A stretch of 40,166 bases of DNA from Pectinatus frisingensis (GTDB taxonomy: Bacteria; Bacillota; Negativicutes; Selenomonadales; Selenomonadaceae): positions 482 through 40,647 of the forward strand of contig NZ_WIQU01000013.1 of NCBI RefSeq assembly GCF_015732285.1, in the 5' to 3' direction. Under the pieces are notes generated by a model. It had not been told where the DNA came from. It saw nothing but the letters and a program-made list of their open reading frames with translations, and did not search any database. Of this stretch, positions 1-7,606 are shown piece after piece; position 1 is the first letter of the stretch; every line of letters begins with the position of its first letter. The position numbers were made by a program, and so were the translations under genes.

Positions 1-29
1 GCGAAAAATATTATACCTTATCTTTTCTG

Positions 30-68
30 AAGGTTCCATTTTAAGAGAAATAAATGGAACCTTATTTT
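30..68 (+). terminator. Rho-independent terminator
   Basis: A perfect 12-bp stem (AAGGTTCCATTT at 30-41 with its complement at 52-63) closes a 10-base loop and is followed by ATTTTAG. It probably ends a gene lying left of the window, because no gene start precedes it here. Confidence 0.75.
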
Positions 69-119
69 AGTTCCGAAAAAGGAGCGTTTTGGGGAGAGTG
101 AAAAAAGCTTTTTTGCGAT

Positions 120-149
120 TTGAATTAGGGATTTCTGCATTGTTATAAT
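120..149 (+). promoter_or_regulatory. Probable sigma-A promoter of the Mor-like gene
   Basis: A consensus TATAAT at 144-149 is preceded, with an 18-bp gap, by TTGAAT at 120-125. It lies about 30 bases before the start codon at 182 and downstream of the terminator at 30-68, so it is well placed to drive the first gene. The call rests on sequence match only. Confidence 0.45.
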
Positions 150-181
150 TTTAATGATCTGTATGGAAGGAGGGCAATCAG

Positions 182-511
182 TTGATTAAGATTGACTTTG
201 ATAATATCAACGATGATCTTGTGTATAAAGCCTTTAGTGTTGAAGGCAATGAATCTGATGCACTTAATGATAGCTATCTAGAATTATTCGAGCTTATTGG
301 GAAAGATGCGATGATCAAACTGTTCAAACATTTTCGTGGTGATAAGATAGATTGCCCTATGCGCTTATATCGGCCAGAATTCATTGCCGACCTTGCACGG
401 ACTATAGCGGATCGGCGTGAACGTGCTAAAATTGCAAGGGCTGGTGGGTATTCCGCTAAGGTAATAGAAGCGATATTGAACAAACGTAGGAAAGAAGTTG
501 AGTCAGAATAA
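182..511 (+). CDS. Mor-like transcription regulator
   Basis: Small protein of 109 residues resembling the Mor/Mga-type activators found in phages and mobile elements of Firmicutes. The match lies in residues about 33-105: a helical segment with LFELIGKDAMIKLFKHFRG, then a YRPEFIADLA stretch, a basic DRRERAKIA segment and a C-terminal helix-turn-helix-like GGYSAKVIEAIL. Such proteins bind DNA and activate transcription of nearby mobile-element genes. The start is a TTG at 182 because an AAGGAGGG ribosome site lies 7-8 bases before it. It may be co-transcribed with the membrane protein that starts 22 bases downstream. Family assignment is by eye. Confidence 0.7.
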   Translation: MIKIDFDNINDDLVYKAFSVEGNESDALNDSYLELFELIGKDAMIKLFKHFRGDKIDCPMRLYRPEFIADLARTIADRRERAKIARAGGYSAKVIEAILNKRRKEVESE

Positions 512-532
512 TAAATGGAGAGGGGTGATGGA

Positions 533-727
533 ATGGAAACAATAATATTTCTAATTTATGTTGTAATAGCTTGGAATTCAATAAACTATTTACAAAATAG
601 AATGGGTTTAACATTCTTTATGAATTTGCGGGGTTTTGCACATCTGGTGTTTTACAAAGTACTTGCAGCCATTCTTTTAGGATGGCTGATTATTCCTATT
701 GCATGGATACATAAAGCAATTAAGTGA
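533..727 (+). CDS. Small two-helix membrane protein
   Basis: Protein of 64 residues with two hydrophobic segments, about residues 4-18 and 40-58, ending in a short basic tail (HKAIK). I chose the ATG at 533 rather than the in-frame ATG at 515 because an AGAGGGG ribosome site ends 7 bases before 533. It follows the Mor-like gene closely, so the two are likely one transcript. I do not recognise the family. Small hydrophobic proteins in phage-like elements can be holins or membrane adaptors, but nothing here shows that. Confidence 0.55.
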   Translation: METIIFLIYVVIAWNSINYLQNRMGLTFFMNLRGFAHLVFYKVLAAILLGWLIIPIAWIHKAIK

Positions 728-835
728 TAATCCATACAATTTATAGAATTATATAAGGACCGCCTAGTCAAAGTAGATAGAATGCTATCATTTAGCATCA
801 TAAAAACAAATATAATTTAATGTGGAGGCGTAGGT

Positions 836-1354
836 ATGTTTTATTCAAAAAGAGTTGAAAATTTAGAAAAAGAAAATGCAGAATTCACTAATGATAAACA
901 AATCAAGAAAAAGAAATTTAATAAAGTAAAATTTGTATTATACAGCATAATTGCTATTGTAGCTATGTTTACTATTGCTGCGAATTGGGAAGGAAGTACA
1001 AATTATGTAGCTACGGTAGAAAAACATAAGCCCCTAGAGAGTCAAGGAATATCGCTTACTTATGCTAATGTATTAAACAAGTATATTGAATCCCCAAAAT
1101 GGGAATCACGCGAATCTGGGGATATTGGGTATGTTGATGTAAGTGGAACAATAAAAGGATCAAATAAAAAAATAGGTGTAAAAATTAAAGTTTCGCCTAT
1201 GTCCAATGACTCAAAACGTGTTTCGATAAAGCCGGAATCTATAACGCTCAATGGCAATTCACCTTCTACTCAAGCAGCAGCTGAACAAATTTTATTATAT
1301 ATGTTTTTAGCGGATCAACGAGGAGAAGCAGATGTTGCTTATTATTTCGATTAA
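836..1354 (+). CDS. Membrane-anchored protein of unknown function
   Basis: Protein of 172 residues: a charged cytoplasmic N-terminus rich in Lys and Glu (residues 1-31), one transmembrane helix (about 32-50), then an extracytoplasmic domain with beta-strand-like alternation and an Ala/Gln-rich helix near the end. The GTGGAGG ribosome site lies about 8 bases before the ATG. A strong terminator follows, so it is probably a single-gene unit. I do not recognise a family. The layout is that of a signal-anchor protein with a small globular external domain. Confidence 0.6.
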   Translation: MFYSKRVENLEKENAEFTNDKQIKKKKFNKVKFVLYSIIAIVAMFTIAANWEGSTNYVATVEKHKPLESQGISLTYANVLNKYIESPKWESRESGDIGYVDVSGTIKGSNKKIGVKIKVSPMSNDSKRVSIKPESITLNGNSPSTQAAAEQILLYMFLADQRGEADVAYYFD

Positions 1355-1395
1355 ATCACTAGTTTATAAAAAATGTATTCAAAATAATTAGGTTC

Positions 1396-1436
1396 ATGCG
1401 TATGGGGTTGTGAAATAAATTCCATACGCATTTTTC
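1396..1436 (+). terminator. Rho-independent terminator
   Basis: A perfect 10-bp stem (ATGCGTATGG at 1396-1405 with its complement at 1422-1431) is followed by TTTTTC. It lies 42 bases after the preceding stop codon. Confidence 0.8.
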
Positions 1437-1566
1437 TTGCTGTTATTATATAGATATTTTCATTTATATGGTAATGCGGTTACATCGTGAATAGTATTTA
1501 ATTGTTGATAAGTTGATGGAAATACAGTAATTAAAAAACAATATATGAAAGGTTTGGTGATGAAAA

Positions 1567-2088
1567 TTGAAACAATTATATCTAGGATTGTTGGCAGTTA
1601 TTTTAATTTTATGCTCGGCATGTTCAAGTGGAGATAATACTAGTAATTCAATTAATCTTTCCCAAACATATAAAAATGAAGCAGAAGGTTTCGTTTTTAA
1701 ATATCCGAATGAGTGGCAGACTAAAGAACCTAATACCATGATTGAAGTTATCAAGATTCAATCCCCCGATGGAAATGCAAAGTTTTCAGTTATGAAGATA
1801 TTAACAAATCCATTTGGAATTTTTACGGAGAATCAAGAATCAGTAGAAGCCGCTGTTAATAAAATGCATAAATTTATTACTTTTAGGGAGACAACGATAG
1901 GTGAAATACCTGCAAAAGAATTGATATATCAAACAAATGGGTTAAAAGGTGATGATATATCAAAAAATGTTTGGTATGTTATCGGCGGATCTGTTTATCA
2001 AATAAATTGTTCATTTAAAATGAACCAGAGAGAAACCTATGAACCGATTCTTAACTCCATAATGGAAAGTTACGCAATTACTCGTTAG
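1567..2088 (+). CDS. PsbP-like lipoprotein
   Basis: Protein of 173 residues with a lipoprotein signal peptide: basic start, a long hydrophobic run, and a lipobox ending LCSAC with Cys19 as the predicted lipidated residue. The mature part (residues about 35-170) resembles small Firmicutes lipoproteins related to PsbP: a YKNEAEGFVFKYPNEW opening, a central beta-sheet with ISxD-type loops, and a closing LNSIMESY helix. It would sit on the outer face of the cytoplasmic membrane. The start is a TTG at 1567. An ATG at 1560 is in another frame. The function of these proteins is generally unknown. Confidence 0.65.
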   Translation: MKQLYLGLLAVILILCSACSSGDNTSNSINLSQTYKNEAEGFVFKYPNEWQTKEPNTMIEVIKIQSPDGNAKFSVMKILTNPFGIFTENQESVEAAVNKMHKFITFRETTIGEIPAKELIYQTNGLKGDDISKNVWYVIGGSVYQINCSFKMNQRETYEPILNSIMESYAITR

Positions 2089-2119
2089 GTTAATGAACTA
2101 AAGAAGGGTTCGAATATAA

Positions 2120-2353
2120 ATTCAGCTGTTGCAAATATGTTTAGATAATCATGAGTTCCCGACTTCTGTTTCTATTACGGGCGGTGACAGAAATCTGCAT
2201 AAGCGGTCTGAATAGATGCAGAATACTATGACAGCGGTTACTATGTTAGCAACGAGTATTGGTTTTGCTGTACCGCTAGACGATTATTCAGCAGGAAAAA
2301 CTTCGGTAGATTTAACTTGGAGAAAAGGTGATAATAATAAAAAAGTGTTATAG
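2120..2353 (+). pseudogene. Broken reading frame, unidentified
   Basis: One frame reads as protein-like sequence (HEFPTSVSITGGDRNLH and onward) from about 2120 to an in-frame TAG at 2213. It continues in the same frame with LATSIGFAVPLDDYSAGK to another TAG at 2351. There is no start codon with a ribosome site. It looks like a decayed gene, but I cannot name the parent family. Confidence 0.35.
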
Positions 2354-2725
2354 GGGATCATGATAAAAATGTAATTTGGCCTTATCGGCAGTTTAAAATT
2401 GGCAGATAAAACAACTATCTGTAAAAGGTGGTGTTGCTTCCGACATGACAAATTGGAAAGGCAGTGTGTTACAGGAATTTGCACCTAACCTTGATCAATT
2501 CGTTGGCTGAGGTTACTTCGTTTATATAGTATTTTACTGCTTTTATAGTAAATTAAAAAAAGAGATATATGTTCTGCGAGAAACGATAAGAAATCAAATG
2601 AATCATCAGAGGATATGAATGAATTTGTAAAGATTCTTCGAATGGCAGGCATGTATCTGTTTGGGTAGAACACTAGAAAAATTAGGCCAAGTGGCAGAAC
2701 GGCCTTTATCTGCTGGAGTTTATTT
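2354..2725. other. Gene-free stretch with coding debris
   Basis: No intact gene is visible. A short plus-strand stretch at about 2560-2668 reads as hydrophilic protein (SNESSEDMNEFVKILRMAG) but lacks a start with a ribosome site and stops at a TAG. The stretch probably belongs with the preceding broken frame as decayed sequence. Confidence 0.35.
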
Positions 2726-3196
2726 ATGAGGAAAATTGCAGTTGTCTTTATGGGGATTGTCATTATGATGGTAGCTTCCGTGACATTTGCCTATCCAGCC
2801 CATCTTAATGACGATCCAAATTACATCTTGTGTGATGGTCATATGGGGGGAGCGTATTATGTTGACCGTAGTTCTTTGGTTGTGGAGCAATATAAACCGC
2901 CGGTTTATATCATTGCTGTTAATGTCGTAAGCGTACCTGATGTTGATAATGGTAAGACGAAAATATCCAATGTAAAAACCTATCATTTCATGTATCGCTA
3001 CGATCAACGAAACATGTATGTTCCCATGGACGATCCAAACTCCGATTTGGATTGGCGATACCTTAACCCGAATGGAACTTATGCAGAAACAGGCGTTGCC
3101 ATGCCAGCAGGGGAAATAGCTTTTTACTTGGCGTATAATATACGTTTCTATGCTGAAAAAGGTGATTTTAAAGATTCATTTTATGACAGAATCTAA
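2726..3196 (+). CDS. Secreted protein of unknown function
   Basis: Protein of 156 residues with a clear signal peptide: MRKIAVVFMGIV, a hydrophobic core, and a likely cleavage after TFA at residue 22. The mature protein begins YPAHLNDDPNYILCDGHMGG and is rich in Tyr, Asp and Val, with many aromatic residues typical of an all-beta secreted domain. The start at 2726 has a TGGAG ribosome site. A strong terminator follows. I recall similar short secreted proteins from Negativicutes, but no function is known to me. It stands alone between decayed sequence and two very small genes. Confidence 0.6.
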   Translation: MRKIAVVFMGIVIMMVASVTFAYPAHLNDDPNYILCDGHMGGAYYVDRSSLVVEQYKPPVYIIAVNVVSVPDVDNGKTKISNVKTYHFMYRYDQRNMYVPMDDPNSDLDWRYLNPNGTYAETGVAMPAGEIAFYLAYNIRFYAEKGDFKDSFYDRI

Positions 3197-3207
3197 AATA
3201 TAGGGGG

Positions 3208-3244
3208 AAAAGTGACGGTGGTGTTCCATCGTCACTTTATTTAT
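3208..3244 (+). terminator. Rho-independent terminator
   Basis: A 13-bp stem with one G-T pair (AAAGTGACGGTGG ending at 3221, partner 3226-3238) and a four-base loop is followed by ATTTATAT. It lies just after the secreted-protein gene. Confidence 0.7.
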
Positions 3245-3263
3245 ATGATGGGAGATGATTTTA

Positions 3264-3425
3264 TTGCAAGTAAAGAAACTGCTTTATCTGATGAAAAGAC
3301 CCTGCTCCCAATGCCCGTATACTCTCGGATTGGTACGATTTGTTGATAATCCGTGCCCAAAGTGCAAATTAAATAATTATCTGCTGTATCGTATGCTTAT
3401 AAAAGACCAGTATACACTACGATAA
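3264..3425 (+). CDS. Small zinc-ribbon-like protein
   Basis: A 53-residue basic protein with two Cys pairs: CSQC at residues 14-17 and CPKC at 31-34, the pattern of a treble-clef or zinc-ribbon knuckle. The start is a TTG at 3264 with a GGGAGA ribosome site 8 bases upstream. It is too short for length-filtered gene calling. Its regular motif, good ribosome site and position between two genes of the same strand support it as real. A DNA- or RNA-binding role is possible but not shown. Confidence 0.55.
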   Translation: MQVKKLLYLMKRPCSQCPYTLGLVRFVDNPCPKCKLNNYLLYRMLIKDQYTLR

Positions 3426-3495
3426 AAATAATCGAATAGCTCGATTTTTCACCTATATATTATAAATTTAGTAATATATAGAAGGGGGCGTTTTA

Positions 3496-3612
3496 TTGTC
3501 GAAGAAAAAAATAATGGATATGGTGCTGTTAGTAGGATCTGTGCTACTTGCTATAGCAAAAGCTGTTATTGAACAAGAAAAATCAAAAGAGGATAACGAT
3601 GAAATTTCATAA
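3496..3612 (+). CDS. 38-residue single-helix membrane protein
   Basis: Starts at a TTG at 3496 behind a GAAGGGGG ribosome site. The protein has a short Lys-rich start, one hydrophobic helix (about residues 7-23) and a charged Glu/Lys/Asp tail. It ends immediately before a perfect terminator hairpin, which supports a real transcript end here. The family is not recognised. Confidence 0.5.
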   Translation: MSKKKIMDMVLLVGSVLLAIAKAVIEQEKSKEDNDEIS

Positions 3613-3618
3613 TCACTT

Positions 3619-3660
3619 AAACATAGGATTTCCTGCGTGGAAATCCTATGTTTATATTTT
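3619..3660 (+). terminator. Strong Rho-independent terminator
   Basis: A perfect 15-bp stem (3619-3633 with 3639-3653) around a five-base loop TGCGT is followed by ATATTTTC. It separates the small-protein genes from the recombination module. Confidence 0.85.
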
Positions 3661-3727
3661 CAGGCAAGAAAAAACAAGTTTTTCATATGAATCAAATAAT
3701 AAAGCGATATAAAAGGAGATGTTTTCA

Positions 3728-4666
3728 ATGTCAGCAAATGTAGAAACCATGTTTTATACGAGGGTAGCCCCTTGGCACGGGTTAGGTGTTCGTGTCGAAT
3801 CTGCTTTAAACTCCAATGAAGCCATCGAGCAATCGGGACTCAACTGGAATGTCATGCAGCGTCCGATCATGACCAGCAATTATACTCCTATTCCCGGCTA
3901 CAAAGCAAATGTCCGAGATATTGATGAAAAAGTTCTTGGTGTGGTCACGGATCGGTATAAGGTTGTCCAGAATGCAGAAGCCTTTGCCTTTACGGATGCT
4001 CTATTAGGTGAGGGCGTACGTTATGAAACGGCAGGTGCTTTGCAAGGAGGTCGTAAGATTTGGCTGCTTGCGAAACTTCCGGATAAGTACATCATTGAAG
4101 GGGAACAAATTGAGCCATATCTTGTATTTAGCAGTTCTCATGACGGCAGTGCTGCTATTAAGGTAGCAATGACTCCGGTGCGGGTAGTTTGTCAGAATAC
4201 ACTAAATATCGCATTGTCCTCAGCTAAACGTATGTGGTCAACTGTTCATGTAGGTGATTTAGCACATAAAATGGATGACGCGCATAATACCCTTTTACTA
4301 GCAGAAAAGTATATGGGAAAACTCGGGGCAGAATTCTCACGGTTATCTAAAATTAAACTGACAGATGCTAAGGTGATGGAGTACATTGATATGCTGCTTC
4401 CTATGAATGACAATCCTACCGATATTCATAAGAAAAATATCATCCGAATTCGGGAGGATATGAAGCTGCGGTATTTTGATGCGCCGGATCTCAAAGGCTG
4501 CGTTGGCAAGAACGCTTATCGATTTATCTGCGCAGTCTCGGACTTTGCTACACACAGCCAGCCGCTTCGAGAAACCGCCAGCTATAGAGAAAACGTATTT
4601 GCTAAAACTGTGGAAGGCAACCCGTTGATTGATAAAGCCTATGAACTCATTCAAGCAGTGGCGTAA
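3728..4666 (+). CDS. DUF932 phage/plasmid-like protein
   Basis: Protein of 312 residues that reads as a full-length DUF932 (phage/plasmid-like, TIGR03299 type) protein. It has an N-terminal APWHGLG motif, a GVVTDRYKVVQNAEAFAF segment, SSSHDGSAAIKVAMTPVRVVCQNT in the core, and a C-terminal helical part. These proteins are common on plasmids and phages next to recombination genes. Their biochemical role is not settled, and a link to recombination or DNA processing is assumed. I use the ATG at 3728, 9 bases after AAAGGAG. The ATG at 3719 abuts the ribosome site. A terminator and then the YqaJ exonuclease gene follow. Confidence 0.85.
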   Translation: MSANVETMFYTRVAPWHGLGVRVESALNSNEAIEQSGLNWNVMQRPIMTSNYTPIPGYKANVRDIDEKVLGVVTDRYKVVQNAEAFAFTDALLGEGVRYETAGALQGGRKIWLLAKLPDKYIIEGEQIEPYLVFSSSHDGSAAIKVAMTPVRVVCQNTLNIALSSAKRMWSTVHVGDLAHKMDDAHNTLLLAEKYMGKLGAEFSRLSKIKLTDAKVMEYIDMLLPMNDNPTDIHKKNIIRIREDMKLRYFDAPDLKGCVGKNAYRFICAVSDFATHSQPLRETASYRENVFAKTVEGNPLIDKAYELIQAVA

Positions 4667-4695
4667 TTCCAGCGATAGAATCAGATTAAGTACAG

Positions 4696-4729
4696 GGTAT
4701 GTGGTGAATTTTACTGCATACCTTTCTTT
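4696..4729 (+). terminator. Probable Rho-independent terminator
   Basis: A 10-bp stem with two G-T pairs (4696-4705 with 4713-4722) is followed by a TTTCTTTC tail. It lies between the DUF932 and YqaJ genes. Confidence 0.6.
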
Positions 4730-4754
4730 CATTATATAAAGCGAGGTGTATTAA

Positions 4755-5696
4755 ATGGCAGTTAATTTAGCGTCAACGGAAAACATGCCCTATGACGAAT
4801 GGCTTGGCTGGCGTAAAAAGGGAATCGGAGGTTCCGATGCTTCCGTAGTTTGTGGAATCAATCGCTATAGATCGCCAATCGAACTCTGGATGGACAAAAC
4901 AAATCAGATCCCTTATCAAGAAGCAGGAGAAGCCGCGTATTGGGGAACGCAGCTTGAAGCCTTGGTTAAGGCTGAATTTACCAAGAGAACAGGGATTGAA
5001 GTTAACCTGGCAAATCAACTTTTGCAAAGTGAAGAATATCCGTTCATGTTGGCCAATTTGGATGGCGAATGTATCCATCCGACGCATGGAAAATGTGTAT
5101 TTGAGGCAAAAACGGCTTCAGCCTACAAAGCAGGGGAATGGGACGATGCCATACCCGATGAATATATGTTACAAGTGCAACATTATATGGCGGTTACGGG
5201 ATATAGGGGAACTTATATTGCTGTTTTAATTGGCGGAAATACTTTTCGCTGGAAATTCATTGAACGTGATGAAGCGCTTATTTCAATGCTAATTCAACTA
5301 GAATCCGCTTTTTGGAAACAGGTTCAAGAGCTTGTTCCTCCGGCAATGGATGGTTCAGAAGCAGCAGCAAAATTTCTTAGCGAACGGTTCCCAAATAGCG
5401 TAGCTAAGTCAAAGATTGAATTACCAGGTACTGCGATTGAACTCATCCGGCAATATGAAATTGCCTGTGACCATGTCAATCAATATGCTGAAAAGAAGCA
5501 AGAAGCCGAAAATATGTTAAAGAACATGTTAGGCAATAATGAAATTGGTATGGTGGATGATCGGGTTGTCACTTGGAAAAGTGTAGCGCAGGAACGCTTG
5601 GATGGAAAGACGTTGAAAATAGAACATCCAACGCTCTATAAAAAATATGCCAATAAAACCTCGTATCGGCGTTTCTCCATAAAGGTGGCTATGTGA
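4755..5696 (+). CDS. YqaJ-type viral recombinase (exonuclease)
   Basis: Protein of 313 residues in the YqaJ/lambda-exonuclease family, which degrades one strand of double-stranded DNA ends to make single strands for annealing recombination. The N-terminus has WLGWRKKGIGGSDASVVCG, the classic YqaJ opening. The PD-(D/E)XK core is intact: Glu in WGTQLEALV, Asp in FMLANLDGE and the catalytic FEAKTA (E-x-K). QVQHYMAVTG follows, as usual in the family. A helical C-terminus with a Lys/Glu-rich segment completes it. The GCGAGGTG ribosome site precedes the ATG. It is followed at once by the conserved Cys protein, probably its single-strand-binding or annealing partner by context. Confidence 0.85.
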   Translation: MAVNLASTENMPYDEWLGWRKKGIGGSDASVVCGINRYRSPIELWMDKTNQIPYQEAGEAAYWGTQLEALVKAEFTKRTGIEVNLANQLLQSEEYPFMLANLDGECIHPTHGKCVFEAKTASAYKAGEWDDAIPDEYMLQVQHYMAVTGYRGTYIAVLIGGNTFRWKFIERDEALISMLIQLESAFWKQVQELVPPAMDGSEAAAKFLSERFPNSVAKSKIELPGTAIELIRQYEIACDHVNQYAEKKQEAENMLKNMLGNNEIGMVDDRVVTWKSVAQERLDGKTLKIEHPTLYKKYANKTSYRRFSIKVAM

Positions 5697-5709
5697 AAGG
5701 ATGGAAAAG

Positions 5710-6489
5710 ATGAATACAGCAAAATTAAAAGATCGATTGGGTGGTAAATTACAGGCCATGCAAGAGCCTAAGGAAGAAAGGAAGATTTTAACTATGCCTA
5801 ATAAAACAGCCGTAGTTCCAGTCAATTCTGACTATATCGCGTTGACAAATAATGCCCTGGATATTATCCGGGAAAATCTAAAGAATCAACCATTATCCTA
5901 TCAACTCTTTGATGTCGTTAAGTCCCCGTCTGGTGGGGCAACGTCATTTACGGTGCCAGGGGTAGCTGGTGATGAAATCTATAAAGAAATGACAGGCATT
6001 GTGCTTGATTATGCGACCCCTCGTGCTTATTGGGATACGCCTGATCCGGTTGAGGGGACGCCTCCGGTATGTTACAGCCCTGATAGCTTGATATCGCATG
6101 AAGGAAAACCTTGCAACCGTTGCCCGTTCAACGATTTTGGCTCAAAAGATGGCGAATCCAATGCAAAGGCTTGCAAAGAATCGGTGACGATTTTCCTTCT
6201 TAGGCCAGATAACATTATGCCGATCATTATTCGGGTCCCGGTATCGAGTAAGTTGATCTTCCAGCGTTACATGACAAGGTTAATTGGGAAAATGATGCCG
6301 CTCTGTGGCGTTGTTACGAAGATAACATTAGAAAAAACAACGAATAAAACAGGACAGCCATATTCACTCTATAACTTTGAGGCACTCAGTATCCTAAGTC
6401 CAGAAGAAACTGCGAAAGCTAGAACTTTTGGTCAGCAATTTATGGAAGTGGTTAATACCACTGAACTAAATATTCAGGAAGCTGTATAA
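5710..6489 (+). CDS. Conserved phage/plasmid protein with Cys motif
   Basis: Protein of about 259 residues. The central region carries CNRCPFNDFGS with a further Cys in KACKE, suggesting a metal- or cluster-binding loop. Flanking beta-rich segments include LLRPDNIMPIIIRVPVSSK and FQRYMTRLIGK. I have seen this layout in phage and plasmid proteins located beside YqaJ or lambda-type exonucleases. The likely role is single-strand DNA binding or annealing, but that is inferred from context. I chose ATG 5710, which has AAAGGA 8 bases upstream, over ATG 5701, which abuts it. It begins 13 bases after the YqaJ stop, so the two are one transcript. Confidence 0.6.
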   Translation: MNTAKLKDRLGGKLQAMQEPKEERKILTMPNKTAVVPVNSDYIALTNNALDIIRENLKNQPLSYQLFDVVKSPSGGATSFTVPGVAGDEIYKEMTGIVLDYATPRAYWDTPDPVEGTPPVCYSPDSLISHEGKPCNRCPFNDFGSKDGESNAKACKESVTIFLLRPDNIMPIIIRVPVSSKLIFQRYMTRLIGKMMPLCGVVTKITLEKTTNKTGQPYSLYNFEALSILSPEETAKARTFGQQFMEVVNTTELNIQEAV

Positions 6490-6554
6490 GTAAATGAGTC
6501 TTGTTTATGTATATCAAAAAATATGTGCCCAGTTTAATTTAAAGAGTAAAATAT

Positions 6555-6592
6555 TGCAGCCGGGAGTTCTTACTTCTGGCTGCATACTTCTT
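6555..6592 (+). terminator. Probable terminator hairpin
   Basis: A 12-bp stem with two G-T pairs (6555-6566 with 6573-6584) and a six-base loop is followed by TACTTCTT. It lies between the Cys protein and the DUF960 gene if the latter starts at 6611. A longer in-frame extension of that gene from 6494 would run through it. Confidence 0.55.
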
Positions 6593-6610
6593 AGGACAGG
6601 AGAACCCATC

Positions 6611-6913
6611 GTGTTTAGCAACAAAAGATATATTACATGTGGAATTTCAAGTGCAATTCCGCACGAGATCCAACTTGCGCTTTGGCGTATGATTGATAAC
6701 CTTAGAGCTAGCACTGATGTCGAAGTAGACTATTTGCAAATTTTTCGGCTATCTATTCAGAATGGTAAGCAAAAAATAATACACAGGCAAGAAGAGCCCG
6801 TGTATTGTAATGAAATTCTTGTTGCGTTTATATGGAACCCTGTAGAAAATGCAAAAATCTTTGTTATTGATGATGGCGAACATTCGACAATGATGTTAGC
6901 CGAGGAGTATTAA
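6611..6913 (+). CDS. DUF960-like protein
   Basis: Protein of 100 residues matching the DUF960 family of Firmicutes phages and plasmids by eye: the opening FSNKRYITCGI, a SAIPHEIQLALWRMIDNL helix, the DYLQIFRLS strand and IIHRQEEPVY. Function unknown. The reading frame is open from an ATG at 6494. I choose the GTG at 6611 instead, because AGGAGA lies 7 bases before it, the family usually begins at this point, and a terminator-like hairpin lies in the extension. A hairpin and then the RadC gene follow. Confidence 0.65.
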   Translation: MFSNKRYITCGISSAIPHEIQLALWRMIDNLRASTDVEVDYLQIFRLSIQNGKQKIIHRQEEPVYCNEILVAFIWNPVENAKIFVIDDGEHSTMMLAEEY

Positions 6914-6918
6914 AAGAA

Positions 6919-6955
6919 GCCAGCCTTGTAATTTAGGGCTGGCAATTTATTTTGG
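6919..6955 (+). terminator. Short hairpin, possible terminator
   Basis: A 7-bp GC-rich stem (GCCAGCC at 6919-6925 with GGCTGGC at 6937-6943) is followed by AATTTATTTT. The downstream RadC-like gene starts only 22 bases after the stem, so it may be a partial terminator. Confidence 0.55.
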
Positions 6956-6964
6956 GAGGCGTGT

Positions 6965-7573
6965 ATGCCTATGGAAGGAATGCGGACTTTATTAGCCGAT
7001 TGCTTGCGAGAAAGTGCCAATGGGTATGTTGTAGATGCATTACTTGAGAAGTACCCGAATGTTAGTGAATTAATGAACGCTAATGAAAAGGAAATCACCA
7101 GTATTAAGGGGATTGGCGTAGCAAAAGCGAGGCAACTTAGCGCAATACTGGAATTTGCGCGTAAGGTATATATGCCAGATAAAAATAAGCGCATTTTTAT
7201 TAAAAGTCCTAAAGACGTATATGATTTCGTGCGAGCTGATATGGAGTTCTTGCAGGTCGAGCATTTTGATGTGATTGGTTTATCGACCAAGAATCACGTC
7301 ATTTTCAAAGAAAATATTTCAATTGGTTCTTTAAATGCTAGCATTGTACACCCTCGTGAAGCATTTAAGGGGTTGATTCGAAGATCATGTGCTGCTTGTA
7401 TTTTGGTTCACAACCATCCAAGTACAGACCCTTTACCGAGTGATGAAGATCTTTTGCTCACGAAGAAATTGGTTGAATGTGGCAAACTTATTGGCATTGA
7501 AGTTCTTGACCATGTGATTGTCGGTGCTATGGGTGGAGGCTATATTAGCCTTAAGGAGGAGGGAAAGCTGTAA
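6965..7573 (+). CDS. radC: RadC-like JAMM/MPN domain protein
   Basis: Protein of 202 residues with the two-part RadC build. The N-terminal part (about 1-75) contains a helix-hairpin-helix-like ITSIKGIGVAKARQLSAILEFA. The C-terminal MPN domain has the metal site: His149, His151 (HNHPS) and Asp162 (PSDED). A Glu in FKENISIGSLN corresponds to the conserved MPN glutamate. RadC-like proteins are frequent on mobile elements. The historic DNA-repair role is disputed, and a metal-dependent hydrolase is likely. A GGGAGG ribosome site precedes the ATG at 6965. The length is a little short of the usual 220 but all key residues are present. Confidence 0.9.
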   Translation: MPMEGMRTLLADCLRESANGYVVDALLEKYPNVSELMNANEKEITSIKGIGVAKARQLSAILEFARKVYMPDKNKRIFIKSPKDVYDFVRADMEFLQVEHFDVIGLSTKNHVIFKENISIGSLNASIVHPREAFKGLIRRSCAACILVHNHPSTDPLPSDEDLLLTKKLVECGKLIGIEVLDHVIVGAMGGGYISLKEEGKL

Positions 7574-7606
7574 GGATTGAGATACAATTATCAAAAAATA
7601 GATGGG

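Noticed and set aside
4852-5229. A 125-codon plus-strand frame inside the YqaJ gene
   Set aside because: The YqaJ frame carries all family motifs through this stretch, and the alternative frame has no ribosome site.
6494-6610. N-terminal extension of the DUF960 protein from ATG 6494
   Set aside because: No ribosome site at 6494, a terminator-like hairpin within the extension, and a well-spaced AGGAGA before GTG 6611, where the family usually starts.
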